Notes: a model not told the origin generated them from the letters alone. DNA of 64,000 nt from Pholis gunnellus (GCA_910591455.2 OU342809.1:18827427-18891426), one strand, 5' to 3'. Positions 11,240 to 25,600 are shown, numbered from the stretch's first letter. Numbers and translations are program-made.

Positions 11240-14200
11240 GTTGACATTCAAAACATCAGTCGGAAATCTCCTGCTGAATAGCTACACATTATATTTAGGA
11301 CCATTCGACTCGGGAATATGCACGTTTCCAGCAAGCTATTTGTTTCCTTCTTGAGATTGAGGCGTCTTTGTCTCTGTTGTCCATCATTTGATTGGAGATT
11401 GCACAATCCAAAATAAACCAGGCCGCAAAAAAGTGAAGTCAAGTTACTCTGGAAAGATCACATTAAGGAGCTTTGGACAAAGAACAGATACATCTCAAAT
11501 TAATAACATGCCAGGACAACAAAGTCACCATGCAATTAAAATCAGCAGTGTCAGTAAAAAGAAAAAAAAGCTTCAGCTATTGTATGCTTTTTCGAGTTTA
11601 TTCATCCACTGAGCCAGGGGTGACTGTTGCTTTGCCCTGTCCAGATAAGATCTGTCTAGTTGGATGCAGCTTGTGTGAATAATGCATTAGAGATGATGAT
11701 GACTCCCCCCCCCCCCGACCAAGAGACGGGACAGAAATAACACTGACGTCAGCCCACGAGCCTCATGGTACCAGGCGGCACGATGAGAGGATATAGAGGG
11801 GATATTAAGCCTGCGGTGCTTCTCAGGGATCAGCTACACCTCTCAGTCTGCCTGTCTTGCCGTCAGGGGGGGGGTGCATCTGTGTCAGGCTCTGCCTCTC
11901 CCTTGTCTTTTCCCGGCGACGTGACAGGCATCTGTGAACGCCAGGGAGCAGAGAGGAGAGGCCACTCGCTGGGATGAAATGGACCGGCGGAGAGATAGTT
12001 CTGCCATATTGACTATTTGCAATAATTCAGTGGGATTTTGCATTTCTGAGTCTGTCATCTTTCCATGTGATTTGAAAGATTTCGGTCAGTTGTAAAATAG
12101 AGGGCTCAGATCATTTATCCCACAGATTATATTTTTCCTCCACCTCCATCTGTCTCCTCACCAGTCTCCCTTCTTACTTATTACATGCTCTCCACCCTCT
12201 CCCCCTGCTTTTCCTTATATCAGGGTAAGGTTATTGTGCGCTCCAGGGTCATGGAGTGTCGGTGTGTGAGGTCTACAATTTGAGGCTCACTATACTGCTC
12301 TTATTCAGCCTTCTGCCCAGATTATCCCAAGAGTCTTGGCTTCTCAGAGATTTCTGCAAGAAACCCCTTAGGGAGTTCTCTGCTGTGCTACCGTCTATAT
12401 CAACCTGTGCACGCTTTCATATACAGCCCTGTAAGCCTACAGTCACAATGCACGACCGCTCAGCCTATATCTTAACATAACAGACCATACCAGCATACTA
12501 ACCAGCTGGTCAGCACTGTAAATCAGCCGTCTTGTGAGTTGCCAGCCTCCCACAAGTCAGCCAGCTGGCTTTCATCTCATTCAAACACGGGGACAACAAA
12601 TCAAATATTTATTCATGAATTATAGTATGACAGAAGAAAATTCCCATTTAGGGGGATTATTAGTAAACCTATGTACAGCCTGGCCATGGTTACGACACTT
12701 TCGAATACACTTTTCAGATATTACATTTTATCCGAAAGCTCGTTGTGGATGCATAATCATTTTACATTTGAGAAGTTTACATGTTCCAGTAAATCTTGCC
12801 TGTGTTTTCACAAAGGCAAGTCAAATGTCAGAAATGAATAATAAAAGAAACTATAGGAAGCATCTTTTAAAACCCAGAGCACAGTCACAGGTCAGAGGTC
12901 AAGGACTGGTGCTGAGAGGTGCTTAACATTTTGCCAGATCCACTGGAGGCTCATTGAATTTCAGTACGGAAAAAGAGCTGTCATATTTGTGTTAAAGAAA
13001 TATCAACGAGAGTCCCCCGTCTCTCCTCTACAATGTATGAATACATAATTTAAACGGAACCGGTAAGATGTAGCTGGGTGACTATGCAGTTGTTTCATTG
13101 CCAGAAATGTGCTCTCTCTCTCTCTGACTCCTATATCATTTATTCTTTCATTTCCCTTGCCAACGTTCTCCTGCTGAAAGAGGCTTTTCCTATTTCTTTG
13201 TTAATAAGAACATTCAAATTGAACACATCTTCTTCTCAGCTGCTAATTCAGCATAATTAAATCCTGCACTTCTGCAGATCTGAAATAGTGGGCTCACACT
13301 AAATATACTCGGGGCAATTTGATATCAGGGACCTTACTTGCCTCTTTAGTCAAATGTAAATCTATATGATGCAAATCAATGGTATGCATCGTAGTAAGTG
13401 GCATTCAGCTTTTTATGCGAATCTGGGCCACCCCATTTGCTGACTTGCATGTTCACACTTTCTGTAAAACTAGTTTCCTAATCCAGGGTTCTTGCACTGT
13501 GCAAACACAGTCTACAAGAGCTCTGAAATCTTTTCAGAGGAAAAGCAGAAATAAACACACATATTTACTCTTTCCTGCATCAGGGAAAAAAAGGATGCAC
13601 ATGAAATTGAAGCGCAAAACTAAGTATATCTTGATCTGTATATTATATCAGTGAGGAATCAGTCAGACAGACACAGAGAGAGTTGACTTGGAAAGCTCTC
13701 TTTGTGGAGACTCCCTCCCCTGTGCGTGGGGGGGAAAATGAAGCATTAGAGTGTGTGCTGGCATGGCAGAGGAGAGATGAAAGAGCGTCTGACTCCAGTC
13801 ACTGAGATCTCCTCCTTCTGTGTTTGATCCTGTCTTCCGGTCGGCTGGCTTCCAGAGAACAGCACAGAGAGCCAGGGCCATGGTCAGGGCATTAGCATGG
13901 AGGAGAGGACAGAATGGCTTTCATGAGCTACAAACGTATCCCCAAAGGTGCACACACATAGAGAAACACACAATCAAGGGCAGTAGTACATGTATTCAGC
14001 CCAAATGAGTCCGTACAGGATGCTCAGTTCAGTACATCCGATGAACCAGATAATTACGATCTTTTAATCTAATACAGTCTAATTACAGTTGACACATGAG
14101 AAACATAAATTCAACTGTTTCACCCAGAGCTTTCAAAGGCTGTGTCCAAAATTACCCCATATTCACTATGAAAAAAATAATAAAAATGAACTGGGCTGTA

Positions 14201-14660
14201 AATATGTGTTATGCTATTTTTCATTTGTAATAACCAAAATAAAAATGATTTAATGCTTGTCATTATGAATCCAAATTTAATGTATTCAGGGTCATATTTC
14301 ATCACTACACACAACAAGCTTTTACTGGCGCAATGTTGTTTCCCCATCACTTCTTTGTTTAAAAAAACCCACCTCAATCCATTGTGTCACTGCCTCTACG
14401 GGAATATTAGCTAGTGGCTAAACACGTTTGTCTCTACCTGATGATGTGTTGGGATTTGCATGGTGATAATTAAACGTAACATTGAAATTATGCTGTGTAT
14501 TAATTATTTTTGTTTATTGAATTCGTGAGCACATTTAATGTGATCAAATGTAATCTTTCAACTGCAAACAGAATTCCATTTACCTTCATTGTATTGAGGA
14601 CAGTCATCTCAAACCCTGAACAAATAAAAACAAAAGTACATGCTTGACTAGATATCACGA
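11240..14660. other. Gene-poor intergenic stretch
   Basis: No supported exon. It contains a 12-base C run at 11705-11716 and several chance frames such as 12534-12926, which lacks domains, splice context and codon-like composition. Confidence 0.5.
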
Positions 14661-14663
14661 GGG

Positions 14664-14888
14664 TTTAAGGTGACTGCAGGGCCGTCCTTCAATCAGAGGA
14701 TCCGCGTTTCGATCCTCGACTCTGGCTCCGTTAGTTTCATGTCGATGTGTCCTTGAGCAAGACACTTAACCCCCCCCCCCCCAAAAAAAAAATTGCTCCC
14801 CTAGCTGTACCTACGGTGTAGAAATGTGATAGAATCTGAATTGTAAGTCGATAAAAGCATCCGCTAAATGACTGTAATGTAATGTAAC
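14664..14888 (+). mobile_element. tRNA-derived SINE with L2-like 3' tail
   Basis: A promoter B-box-like word (GTTTCGATCCT at about 14706) follows a degenerate tRNA-like head. The middle has 'tgtccttgagcaagacact' and 'ttgctccc', and the 3' end has 'ataaaagcatccgctaaatg' followed by (TGTAA)n. That tail is shared by many fish SINEs and L2-clade LINEs, which mobilise them. A C run joined directly to an A run (14771-14791) interrupts the body. Only short terminal repeats are left and the copy is diverged. Confidence 0.8.
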
Positions 14889-15439
14889 TCACCCCTGCTT
14901 CATAAAATGTCATAAACCATTAGATGTTTTAGTGAAATGCACAGTATTGGCTGTAAACCATCTTTAAATAAATATTCTATAAATTTGACATTTAATGACT
15001 ATTTCACTCGTCCTCTGAACATCAAATTATAGGACAACGAGAAACTGATTTTGAAAATGAGAATCTAGTCGAGAGCGCAACCAAGAAATAGAGAAATGTT
15101 CCATTTTTGACTTCCCGCTTGCACAAATTGAATTCTAAGAGGAGGAAGAGGGCACACAAGCACATACACAACTCTGTAACCCACTTCACCTCCATGGTCA
15201 GCAGGGTGATGAGAGCTGGGGAGCACAGCAGAGAGGAGGTTATTGCAGTGCAGCTGCAGTGCTAATGTACTTTATTTATGACAGGCGCTGGAACATTGCT
15301 AGCTATCTGCACTCAGAAGCTTATCAGCAGAGGTGCCTGGACTAATGACACATGCACAACAAGCACAAAACTGTCACAGGCAATTATAGAGGAAAGAGTG
15401 GGAGTATAATGAGGAACTGAGTTTTCTGTTTCAGGTGAA

Positions 15440-15492
15440 ATTGTGAATTTCCCCACTGCGGGACTAATAAAGGATTATCTTATCTTATCTTA
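15440..15492 (+). mobile_element. 5'-truncated retroelement 3' end
   Basis: 'gaatttccccactgcgggac' followed by 'taataaaggat' and (TATCT)n is a familiar 3' terminus of teleost non-LTR elements. Only the last ~50 bp are recognisable; the family is not assigned. Confidence 0.5.
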
Positions 15493-16087
15493 GGTGAATC
15501 TGGGTGTTTATCCGTGCTTACAGCTCATTTTAGTGTTGGAGCACATCGACAGAAACAAAATTAAAAAATGAATATTTGAATGGTCAAATATGTGAACTAA
15601 TGGATGTGTCTTTGACCCATCTTGCCAGATAGCTTCACAACATTAAATGTGGGTGTTGCTCGTGTTTTATGGCCGAAAAATGAAGCAATCAGTTGTTTTG
15701 CCAAAGGCTAACTGGTTGAGGAAACTGATGTAGGTCCAGAGAGGTGTTTACAATTTTAAATTCCTGAATTTACTGTAAAAAGTTGATGGTTCAGTATGTG
15801 AATAATAGAAGTCAAAATTTAAATACATTTCCTGTTTGCCATAATCTCCAAGATACATTTTTTCAAATTTTCAGCGGTATATCTAGCAATGATAATGTAG
15901 CTCAGTCCGGTCTGGTATGTGACTGTACGTTACTCTGCTCGGATGCATTTCAGGATTGTATGTTGTTTTTCTTTCCTCTTCCTCTTCCATGTCTCGTGGA
16001 TTCTATATTCCCTCTCGCAGTTACATAGAGCGAGGTGAAGGAAATCACAAGAGCAATAAATAATGAATGCACATGTTTTACTTCTGT

Positions 16088-16388
16088 AATCGCTTTGAGA
16101 TCCTGCTCTTGGTTTGCAAATCACTCAGCAGATTGCTGCCTGAATACATGTCTGATTGTCCCTCCATTGCTGTTACGCTGGCCTGTGCGACCTACGGAGA
16201 GGCAGGTTTAGTGTCTTTGGTCTGCGCTTCTGGAGCAGCCTGCGAGAGGACCTGAGGGCATCAGATGTGTGAACAGAAATGTCTTTTCAGCCTACCATTT
16301 ATAGTCAATCTAGTTACCTTGTGGTGCAAGATTGTCTGATTGGTGCTTTTTTAAAAAGGTTGGTTTGATTTGATTTAATTTGATATTT
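16088..16388 (+). pseudogene. Decayed LINE: C-terminal end of a reverse transcriptase plus 3' tail
   Basis: Frame one from 16088 reads NRFEILLLVCKSLSRLLPEY, then MSDCPS. This matches the 'FKILLLVYKSLNGLAPEYLSDLL' pattern found after the RT domain of many vertebrate LINEs. A frameshift then moves the reading to 16210-16272, SVFGLRFWSSLREDLRASDV then stop, the 'FG.R.WNSLP..LR' motif near the polyprotein end. The remainder ends in an A/T-rich tail with repeated TTTGAT (16354-16387). The two halves lie in different frames, so it is not functional. No endonuclease or palm domain is nearby; the copy is 5'-truncated. The clade is not certain (Rex1/L2-like by texture). Confidence 0.7.
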
Positions 16389-16399
16389 TGCAGTTAAGA

Positions 16400-19300
16400 G
16401 TCATGTTGAAAAGAAAAAGAGACACGACAGAAAATGTTTAGAGCGGTTAAGGATCAGCTCCCCTGCTCACCTCTGTCTGACAAGCACAGGATCCTACACA
16501 CGCCAGAAAACTAAAGCAGCTAAATCAATTAAAATCCCATTAAAGTCAGCGCCATTATTGAGGTCATTACCAAGGGGGAGAGACGCCTGATGATGATGGT
16601 GGATCAAACAAGATCTAATTAATTCATTTATTCATTAACGCGCAGCTCTCATGCCAGCATGGCTAGTGCAATGTAATGAAAGTGGAAAGAGAGAGTCAGA
16701 CATCAAGTGCAGCGTCTCTGCAGAAACATCAAAACTGACATGAGACGGAAATTATGAATATGAAACGTGAACACAACATCAAAGGCAACTTATTGCCTGT
16801 GCTTTTCAAAGGACACTTAAACACATGAACATTTTCTGGCGCCACAGAGGACAGCGGCCTTCAGCCGGGTTACACACACACACACACATACACACACACA
16901 CACACACACACCTATACACACATATACACATATACACTGGTGTCAGTCTGGTTGCGGAGAAAGGCTAGCAGTGAAAAGGAGAGTGCAAGTAAGACAGAGG
17001 AAAGGAGGCAGGAAAAGAGGGGAAGCTTCACAGTCTGTTTCTCTGCTTCATCTCCCACCAGTGGAGCTGTGATTGGAGAGCAGCAGACATTAACGTTTGG
17101 TATTGATCCCTTCTCAGATGGCTCGGGGACCAGAGGCCAAGGAAATGACAGAAACATGCTGTGTTGCTTCCTCAGCCTGGAGATGTTGGGCTGGTGGAGG
17201 GGTGCGTATATATAAGTGGGGTGCTGGGGCGCAAAAAAGAGCAAAAAGATAAAGAAGGCAGAGAAGAAGACACAGAAAGAGTTTGCAGGTGTGTGGTTTT
17301 GCCTATTTGCATGTATAGGTTTTAAAATGAGAATGAAACCTGGAAGACTATCAGTCTCCCCTCACCATCTCTGGCTGCCTCTTCCTCCCCACTTTGGCAC
17401 ACCGCACTGCCCGGCGATCAATACATGTTGGATCAAATGAAAGATGAGATCTTCATATTGGTGGGTAAGATAGGATACCGTGTATAGTTCAGGAGTCTGC
17501 ACAGGCCGCAATCGTGTCCTCCACAGGATGTCTTTCATCGCTGTGATCTGAAACAATACCGTAACATTAAGTAGGATCTGACTCATTAAGTAGGATTAGA
17601 CTCGTACACAGTATCAGCCGAGATGTAGGGTTTTGAGTGCAGCTGGTTCAGGGGCTGACGCAGAAACGGGGGTTAGATTAAGAAGAACAGGCGAGCTGAT
17701 TGGACATGACAGGAGCAGTGTCCTCCTCCTCTGCAGCGCCGAGTGTCCCAAATGAAAATCTATATGGCATGACGCTGGCGGCAGAGCTTTACGAGCTAGA
17801 AGAGGCCACTGGTCAGTCAACCGTCAGTGGACCGTAGTGCACACATGCACACACTCTTGCATGTGCATGCATATCAAATATATTATAGAAGGGAGGGGCT
17901 GAAGAAAGAAGGAAAAAAGAAAACACAAATGACATAAATCCCGCTTTTTACAAGTCTCGTCTTGACGCATGAACCGGCATCATGCTGATTGTCAAATATA
18001 CAGAGACAAAGACACTGAACACATGCACATTAATATTGACATGGACACAAATATCTAATATGTACTGTATACAGCACTCATGAAATGTTAATAACTCAGT
18101 AGAGATTATAAGATAATACTTACAATAAAAAGAAATGATCTAGTGATGATCGGCATTTCAGAACAGGGTTTCTTTTTTCCACAGAGATAGCTGGTAGAAA
18201 TTCTAGCCCAGAGCTCTTGATACAAATATTTCATTCAGCCTGCAGCAGACACTAACAAAGCCTTTGCTTAAATTCAGCCTAGTTAGCAGGTCAGAGAACC
18301 AATCTCCAAGGGTCTAGCATTATATGAAGGATATTTCCTTTCATTTTAGTCACCATAGTTACATTTCCCCAGTATCTTTTCCCTGTGAAAAGCTCATTTG
18401 ATATCAAAGTCATCTCTTTTACTTGCTGAAGTGGTGTCATTATCTCTAATTTGTCAATTAAACACAATCCTATGCTAGTCAGATCCTTCGACGTATTTTG
18501 TCCAACTGAAGTTGGTCATCGTTGTTTGGGTGAGGTCCACAATCTATTGCACAATACCTTAAAAAAATACCAGTTCTATCTATCAGATTTTCCTGCTGCC
18601 CTTTAAATACACACACTCTGACTTACATTTCATCTTCCATGTTTTAACCTTGTCAGTCATTTAGTATTTGCTCATGTAGTCTCTCATTAGATCTCATAGC
18701 TCCACCATCTTCTCTACACCTGTGTCTGTGTCTGCTCCTGTTCCACTCCCAGTCCAACCAGCTGCTTCTCTCTTTTTTTGTTCTCTCTGACGTCTCGGCT
18801 CTGTCTTGTTATTTGGATCTTACTATCATGGCCTGCTGATCACTGGGGCTACTCATTGGATAAGGTCATCTTGAGTTTGATTTGAATGAGCCCGAGAAAA
18901 TAGTCTAGAAAGATGTCAACACGATATATTGCATTCGTTCCGCTTTTCCGTCTTGTGTGGTCCAACTGGCATCTTGTCCACTGATGCTCACCAGTAGACA
19001 ACACAGTTCATCAGATCAAAGTAGCAGGTCGGGTGCAAGCTGACTCGTCAGATGCTTTTACAGCTTTTCCCATTTATCCATATCCGTGTCCTTTGGATTC
19101 TGAATTAAGTATTCCGATTTATTTTATGGCGTTACTGCCTGTGCATGTTCAGGTGTTTACTGAAGATGCAGTGTTGGATCTTTGTGATAGAGATTCTGAT
19201 TACATGATATTCACAAAGCATTATGGAATAAAATCAGTTTTTTGGGACGTTGGCTGTAATTGAAATCTGTCAGTATTATTATGCATAATGGCTTCAAGTT

Positions 19301-20480
19301 TAAGGAACCATACAGCAATTTAAAGTCAAGTTAAATTAATACATATTTTTATATAATGTGGGTTACACATATACTCTACATTACAGTTTTAAGTTGTTTC
19401 ATAGATTCAAAATTGAAAGGCTGTTTCTGAGGCAGACTTTCCTCATGTACAAATCCAATATTTTATTTTTGCTTGGATTCATACACTGTAATCCCACTGT
19501 GACCCCGACCTTAACCCTACGGTAGAGGTTGTTGGTAGGCTTTAATCAGGGAGAAAAGCACTGTGTCCAGCAAGGCTGGCATGGAAAATCACTGTCATAG
19601 CCAACTGGCAAACAAAAAGGAGGAGTGTGAAACCTAGACCTAAAGCAAGAAACAAAAGGAAAGATGAAAATAGAAAAATATGTGGGTAAACATTGGTGTG
19701 ACCTTGTTAAAGATAGGCAGCTCTAAATACAAACCAAGGACTATCTAATGAAGCCAATGTTGATACAGCTAAAACAATAAACTTCATTAAAAGAGCATGT
19801 GTGAGGAATAACCTTTGGTGAAAGAAAAATGTGCTTTGTGTGGGATTCATTCTTCTTTTCTGGTAGTTTTACACTGTGTGAATTATCTAGTATGGCTTTT
19901 TGGTGCCGTTGTCCTCAGTGTCATGCTCTAATGCATTCATTTTCTATCTCCAAAAAAAATTAATAGCATACGAAAAAGCCAGTTAATTGAACATTTTATA
20001 TTTTTATATTTTACATGAAATATATTGTGGCCACCAAAAAGTCATTGACCTATTTTAGATGCAGTAAATTTTTCCGGCTGTTTGAATCTGTCCACAGATG
20101 TAGTGATATCTTGTTTTGTTCTGATCCATACGCAGCCTCTCTTTTTTTTCTGTGCTTGCTCTGTAGTTTCTGTTTGCATCCAATCTAGGTCTTTCCCCTC
20201 CAGGTCCAAGCTTCAATACCTTAAGGTCAGACCTCATGTTAGCCCTTCCTCTGCTCTTTTCACAGTCTTATCCAACTCTCATCCCATAACTAGATCTTGG
20301 TTTCCCCTGCATTTCAAACTGGTCCTTGAAAATCAGACATTCATTAAGGATTACCACCGCTGCAACGCAAGGAGTTTCTTCCATCTGGCCCTCTTCTCTT
20401 ATTCCGCTGGTTTGCCCAAACATTCTCTCTCAAAATTCTTCTCAGCCAAGCGAGTTAGTAGTGGATTACATATCATGGTG
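16400..20480. other. Gene-poor intergenic stretch
   Basis: Simple repeats at 16872-16930; otherwise no supported gene. A minus-strand piece at about 17470-17535 has acceptor- and donor-like edges and an open frame, but the peptide is not recognised. Confidence 0.45.
16872..16930. repeat. (CA)n microsatellite, interrupted
   Basis: CA dinucleotides interrupted by TA and CT units, continuing as imperfect (TACACA). Confidence 0.95.
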
Positions 20481-20498
20481 TTGATTGTAAAGCTGGTC

Positions 20499-21299
20499 CT
20501 TAAAGGTGCTAAATAAAACATTCGGAGCTTTAATATAGCAGCAAACAACTATTTGCAATATAAAGATAGAGTGGAGTAATGTCTACCTGAGCAGAGAGTG
20601 AAGTCATTCTCCCCTCTGTGTGTTTTGTAATCCAAGCTTCTCCGTGCTTTGTTTACATAGCCGGTCCGACCACATGTACATGTTAGTGCATGTGAGTCCA
20701 TGTGTGTGTGTGTGTGTGTGTGTGTGCTCCACGGGCTAGCTCACGGTTGCAGCTCTGCACTGCGCTCATATGGTGGTTACCATTTCTAACGCCGTCCCGA
20801 CCAACGACGTAGAAGCCCACCCTCCGTTTCCCTCCCCAAGTAAACACTGTTAGCTCTGTCAGAGCTGTTGCCTTTGTTTGCACCGATCATGCTGTTAGCA
20901 CCGTTAGCTTCTGACGTCTTTTTCACATGGTCCTGTGTAACAAACCATCTGGAGGGTCAAGTAGTCACACCGATGACAACAAAGCAATTTCAACAGTTGA
21001 GTTCAGTTTGCCATTTTTTCCCATTAGCTGTCCGAAAATCAATGTAGCCTCTGCCTTATAGTTCAACAACACAAATACGTTGACACAGAGTCGGAGCACA
21101 TAACATTTAGCTGCAGACAAGTGGCAGCACTCATAAAGATAATATGTGTGTCTTAAAAACCTCAATGACCAGACTATAATGTACTCTAGAGCTGCACGCA
21201 GCCACTGGCCGTTCCTTGTAGCACCACAGAAACTGTGATGGGGAACAAGATAACATTTGTTATATGTTTGTTTGGCAGGGTTTGTAAGGTCCATTTAAG
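20499..21299. mobile_element. MITE-like dispersed repeat, about 800 bp
   Basis: The left end reads CTTAAAGGTGCTAAATAAAAC. The right end, read on the opposite strand, starts CTTAAATGGACCTTACAAACC. These are imperfect terminal inverted repeats. Words such as 'gagcagagagtgaagtcatt' and 'catggtcctgtgtaacaaa' are familiar from a high-copy teleost repeat. Both ends carry TTAA, the piggyBac-type target, but this is only suggestive. The 109-codon minus frame (20965-21294) is non-coding repeat. A (TG)n lies inside (20701-20726). Confidence 0.5.
20701..20726. repeat. (TG)n microsatellite
   Basis: Thirteen uninterrupted TG units inside the MITE-like repeat. Confidence 0.95.
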
Positions 21300-21363
21300 A
21301 TGCTTTTATCTGAACACACCAGACCAAAATCAGTCTCCCATGTTAAAACTTGGATCAGTGTTT

Positions 21364-21428
21364 CGTGTGTGTGTGTGTGTGTGAGTGTGGGAGAGAGAGA
21401 AAGGTAGACGCAGAGTGTGTGTGTGTGT
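21364..21428. repeat. Two short (TG)n tracts
   Basis: TG tracts at about 21364-21382 and 21415-21428, separated by a GA-rich spacer. Confidence 0.85.
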
Positions 21429-21753
21429 GCCTACTCAAGGTCATAATGTCATAGACCGAGTTATAATCGGTGGTCTCATTAATTCGCTGGTGTAAAGTGA
21501 ACAAAGATAACGCAGCATTACAACTGCACACAAATGCATATAACACTCACCACCGACCGCCAACATCAGCCTCAGGAAAACATGTTTGTGCGAAGAAGAA
21601 ATACAAATAGTGATTAACTGTTATTGGATTGACCACAGTCCTGGTGTTGTGCTGAGCTCCCAGCATGCCTCGTTTCCTTTATGAGCTATTTTTGCATGGC
21701 ATGAATCACAGGTACAGTTCAGTTCTCAACCAAAGCCCTCCTCCCCAGGATGT

Positions 21754-21756
<3 letters not shown>

Positions 21757-21832
<76 letters not shown>
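21757..21832. repeat. (AC)n microsatellite, 76 bp
   Basis: About 38 uninterrupted AC units. Confidence 0.97.
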
Positions 21833-21838
<6 letters not shown>

Positions 21839-22224
21839 ACACACAGCTACATATTGAATGTGGAAAATAGAAGAGCCTTTTGATATGTTATGAACAGAAA
21901 CCAAAGAAGTACACTCTGTCCGTGAACTCCTTGTGTATGATTAACGACTGACATGAGAGGAGGAAGCAGCAGGGCAGAAAGCAAAACACTGGGTCAGCGT
22001 GGATGAGGGAGCAACGACGGGAGGAAAAAGCAAGAAATAGATGGGAGGACGAGGTTAAGGAGCTGTGAGTGAAAGAGAAGGAGGTCTAAGAGAGAAGATG
22101 AAAGCTGCAGAGGAGGATGGAAAAAAATAAGTGATGAGGGACAGAGAGAAGACATGAGGGATGGAGGAGATGGAGGAGTAAAAGAGGGATCCTGTGTTCT
22201 GGACACCTGAGTCTCCCTATTTGT

Positions 22225-22241
22225 CACACACACACACACAC
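22225..22241. repeat. (CA)n microsatellite
   Basis: Eight CA units. Confidence 0.9.
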
Positions 22242-23211
22242 ATGTCTCAATGGTGAGGCCGAGGCCAACGGTGGCTAAGGTTGCCATGGTGACATCCCAC
22301 CAGAACGGTAATTACAATTAACAACCCTTCTAAATGACCACCTCTCTCTTCTCTCCCCCTGCGTCTCTTGGGTAATTATAGACTACAGCCCAGCTCACCC
22401 AAGCTCTGTTGTTGGCCTCTTTTTTCTTATCTTACAGCTAAATAATCCTGTCAGGAAACAATAGAGGCAAAAAAAGAATTATTTTCTTCAAGGCTAAAAG
22501 GCCGTCTGCTGTTTCATTACATCAATGTTCCTGTGTCATCATCAGCATTAAAATCAATATGCGCCGCACATTTGTGCACTGAACTGGTCACGAAAACAAC
22601 TTCCACGAAGACTGCCGAAAGAATATTGCTCCACGTTTAGCCGCTACATTACATCAACGTGAGCTCACGCTGCATGAACATGAACTGAGTAGATGCGGTG
22701 AATTGCACGTGCAAAATGAAAGAGCAGTCAGAAGGCTGAGTTGCAAAGGTGTGTGGTGTCACCGCCACTTATCTGTCTATTGCAGAAGGGCAGAGAAAGA
22801 GGTGAAGAGGGAAGACTATGAGGACCACGAAGGCACAAAAAGAAATAGACCCTCACTGTTGTGTTGTAGACTGAAAATAAGCCTCATCAAATGGCACTCT
22901 GTCAGTGGTGTCACAACACGTGTAGCGGTCAGGCAGACAGGGAGAGCGAGAGTGATACCCTGGCAATGAGGACAGAGGGTGAGACACAGCAGTGGCAAGA
23001 GAAATTAAGTGATTTTTGGTTCAGCTGGGCTGAAATTTAACGAGCATTAACCAAAATGATGAATGAATAAGATACAAAGTTTTATTTATGTCTCATTCCC
23101 AACCTGTACATACTGTGCAGCTCTTGTCCAGTGGTGCTCTTTTGTGGATTTACGTCAAGAATCTATTGCTCTGGTTGTTGCTCCAAGATGGAACAAGTCA
23201 TGCGATTGTCT

Positions 23212-23214
<3 letters not shown>

Positions 23215-23251
<37 letters not shown>

Positions 23252-23259
23252 CACACACA
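23215..23259. repeat. (CA)n microsatellite
   Basis: CA units with one CT interruption. Confidence 0.95.
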
Positions 23260-25469
23260 GTGTGACCCGCTGGGAATATGTTTGAAAGAGTGCCCCACTT
23301 GTTGGAAGTCTTGCAGCAGCAATGCAGAGCCAGACCCAAAGTGACAGAGACTTGTGGGTCGACATCCTCCGCACGGCTAACATTTTTAAATTCAGAATCA
23401 GGACACAATACATCAAGTAGGATACAATCAAACCACGAACGGTGAAGAGAAACAGCTGCTGTAGATGTAAATTGACATGAAAGACGAGCGTACGACGAGC
23501 ATGTGAACGTGGACGTGCATACGCGAATCCCATTATTAAAATAAATACTGGATGGATGAATATTTATGGAGCCGAAGCAGATGGCAGAAATGAATACCGA
23601 GGATTCGCAGAGAAAGCGGGGTAAAATAAGAGGCTTGAGTGAGAGAACAGAAGTAGATTGCAGGTTAGAAAGGTGCAGAAGAGGGTTAGAAGAAGGAGCA
23701 TCGCTGGCTGAGGAAGGCAGAGTTCACCCTCATCTCTTCAGTCCTGGAGGATGGGATAAAGCTGCTTCGGGACACTCTCTCGCTCTCTCTTCTTAATTGC
23801 ATCCACATTACACAAGGGACTCAGACGCCTGAGAAATGGAAAAACGGCCATACTGTCCACACCTCCTCCCACCCATCGCCCCTTTACTGCCACCTCTGTC
23901 ATCCCCATCCACCATCGGCAATTCTTCGGGTCATTATTTCACTCCGCGGCCCAAGCACCCCAGACGGTCAAATCATCTCGACAATAGATGGAGGAGTCAG
24001 AGAGCCTGTCCTGTTGTGTTATTCCTGTCCAGTCAGGTGAGTCTGATCATCGCTAAATCCTCAATCCCTCCATCCCTGGGCCTCGGAGACAGAAATACAA
24101 CAGGAGAGCAGAATTCTCGAGGAATACAAACTAAACTGCTGCCTGACTGCGGGTGCTTTCTGGAGAGAGTTGGCTTCAATATGGATCCATAAAAAGTCTG
24201 CAACGATGAGTGTGCTTACATGCATGCTTGTATCCCAGTTATGATCGGGTGTCCAGTTCCCTGTTAAAGTGAAGCTTGTACTCAAACCGATTGGTCTATG
24301 TGGCTTCTAACTGTGCCCACACTTTTGCTAACTGCACGTCACTCATAACCATAGGAGGTTCTGTATTAACTTCCATTAGAAAGAATACAGAAAAACCACA
24401 CAGGAGAGGCTATGAACAGCACAATATCAAATAAAGCTGTCTGTCACTTACATTCTCTGGCCGTGTAACTCAACTTGACTTTGACAGCTGCAGAAGTAAA
24501 GCACACATATTATTGCTACAGTAATAATCCACTCTCTTGACTGAACTAAATCAATGTTGTTGGAGTCCGAGTGTCTTTTGCACACATCAGTTAAGTGGGG
24601 AATTCAATATTTTTTAGTAATTCGCGGTGTCCACTGCACACACGTCGAGAGAGTGGCCCAAATTTTCTGCACTGTTCAAGAAAATTCACGCCTGCAGCTA
24701 AATCTCCCGGAGCGTTTCATTTACCGGAAAGTAATGAAGCAAATTAAATCAGATGCCTCCCACAGAACCGGCTGAAAGCACAGTTCAGACCGATTTAGTT
24801 CAGGTAAAATGTCAAAACAGGTCTGCGTCATGCTTTTGTGTGTGCGCTGAAAACAAAGCCCAGGAGCCAGGCAGTGTTTCCAAAGTGCATTGATTTTTCC
24901 TCCAGTCTGCTTCATCCCCCTTTGACATTTCACAGACACTGTACAGCCTAGAGCCAATATGCAGGATGATGAAAGCCAGGGTGGCCTTATGACTTCTGAA
25001 CCCTGTCTGATGAGTGTCTCAGCCTATCAGCTGTGACTGCTGCATACTGGGATACTGCTTTATACAGATTTATCCTGACCTCTCCTCTCTTCTGCCCAGA
25101 TCTCCTCTATTTAGCATTTTCATATATTTGTTACTGTCCCGCTTATTTGTGATCTACTCTGCTCTGGACTGCAGTGTTGCATATAGACCATTATATATCA
25201 TTCTCTGTAGTCTTTTCAGTTTTCCTCTATTGATTCAGTTCTGCTCAAACTCTCCTTTTCCCCCGTCCCGCTCTCCTCCACCCCTGCACCGGCCTGCTTT
25301 GCTCCTTCACGCTCTGTTCCCTGCCCTCTTCCCTCCATACACCGCTCCCCTGTATTAGATTTAGCTGTGGGATCTGCGGATGAGGACACCGAAGCCCCAA
25401 AGACTGTTCTGAAATCACAGAGCGTGAACATGTACAGAAAACACACATCATTCTCTCACAATACAGGTT

Positions 25470-25600
<131 letters not shown>

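Noticed and set aside
10883..11251. 122-codon minus frame
   Set aside because: Fully inside the candidate LTR; C/T-rich LTR sequence often gives such frames.
17362..17586. Minus-strand frame with acceptor- and donor-like edges around 17470-17535
   Set aside because: The peptide is unfamiliar, and splice-like words of this quality occur often by chance in 64 kb.
20082..20516. 144-codon + frame
   Set aside because: Its end runs into a MITE-like repeat; the composition is low-complexity Phe/Ser/Cys and no splice or start context supports it.
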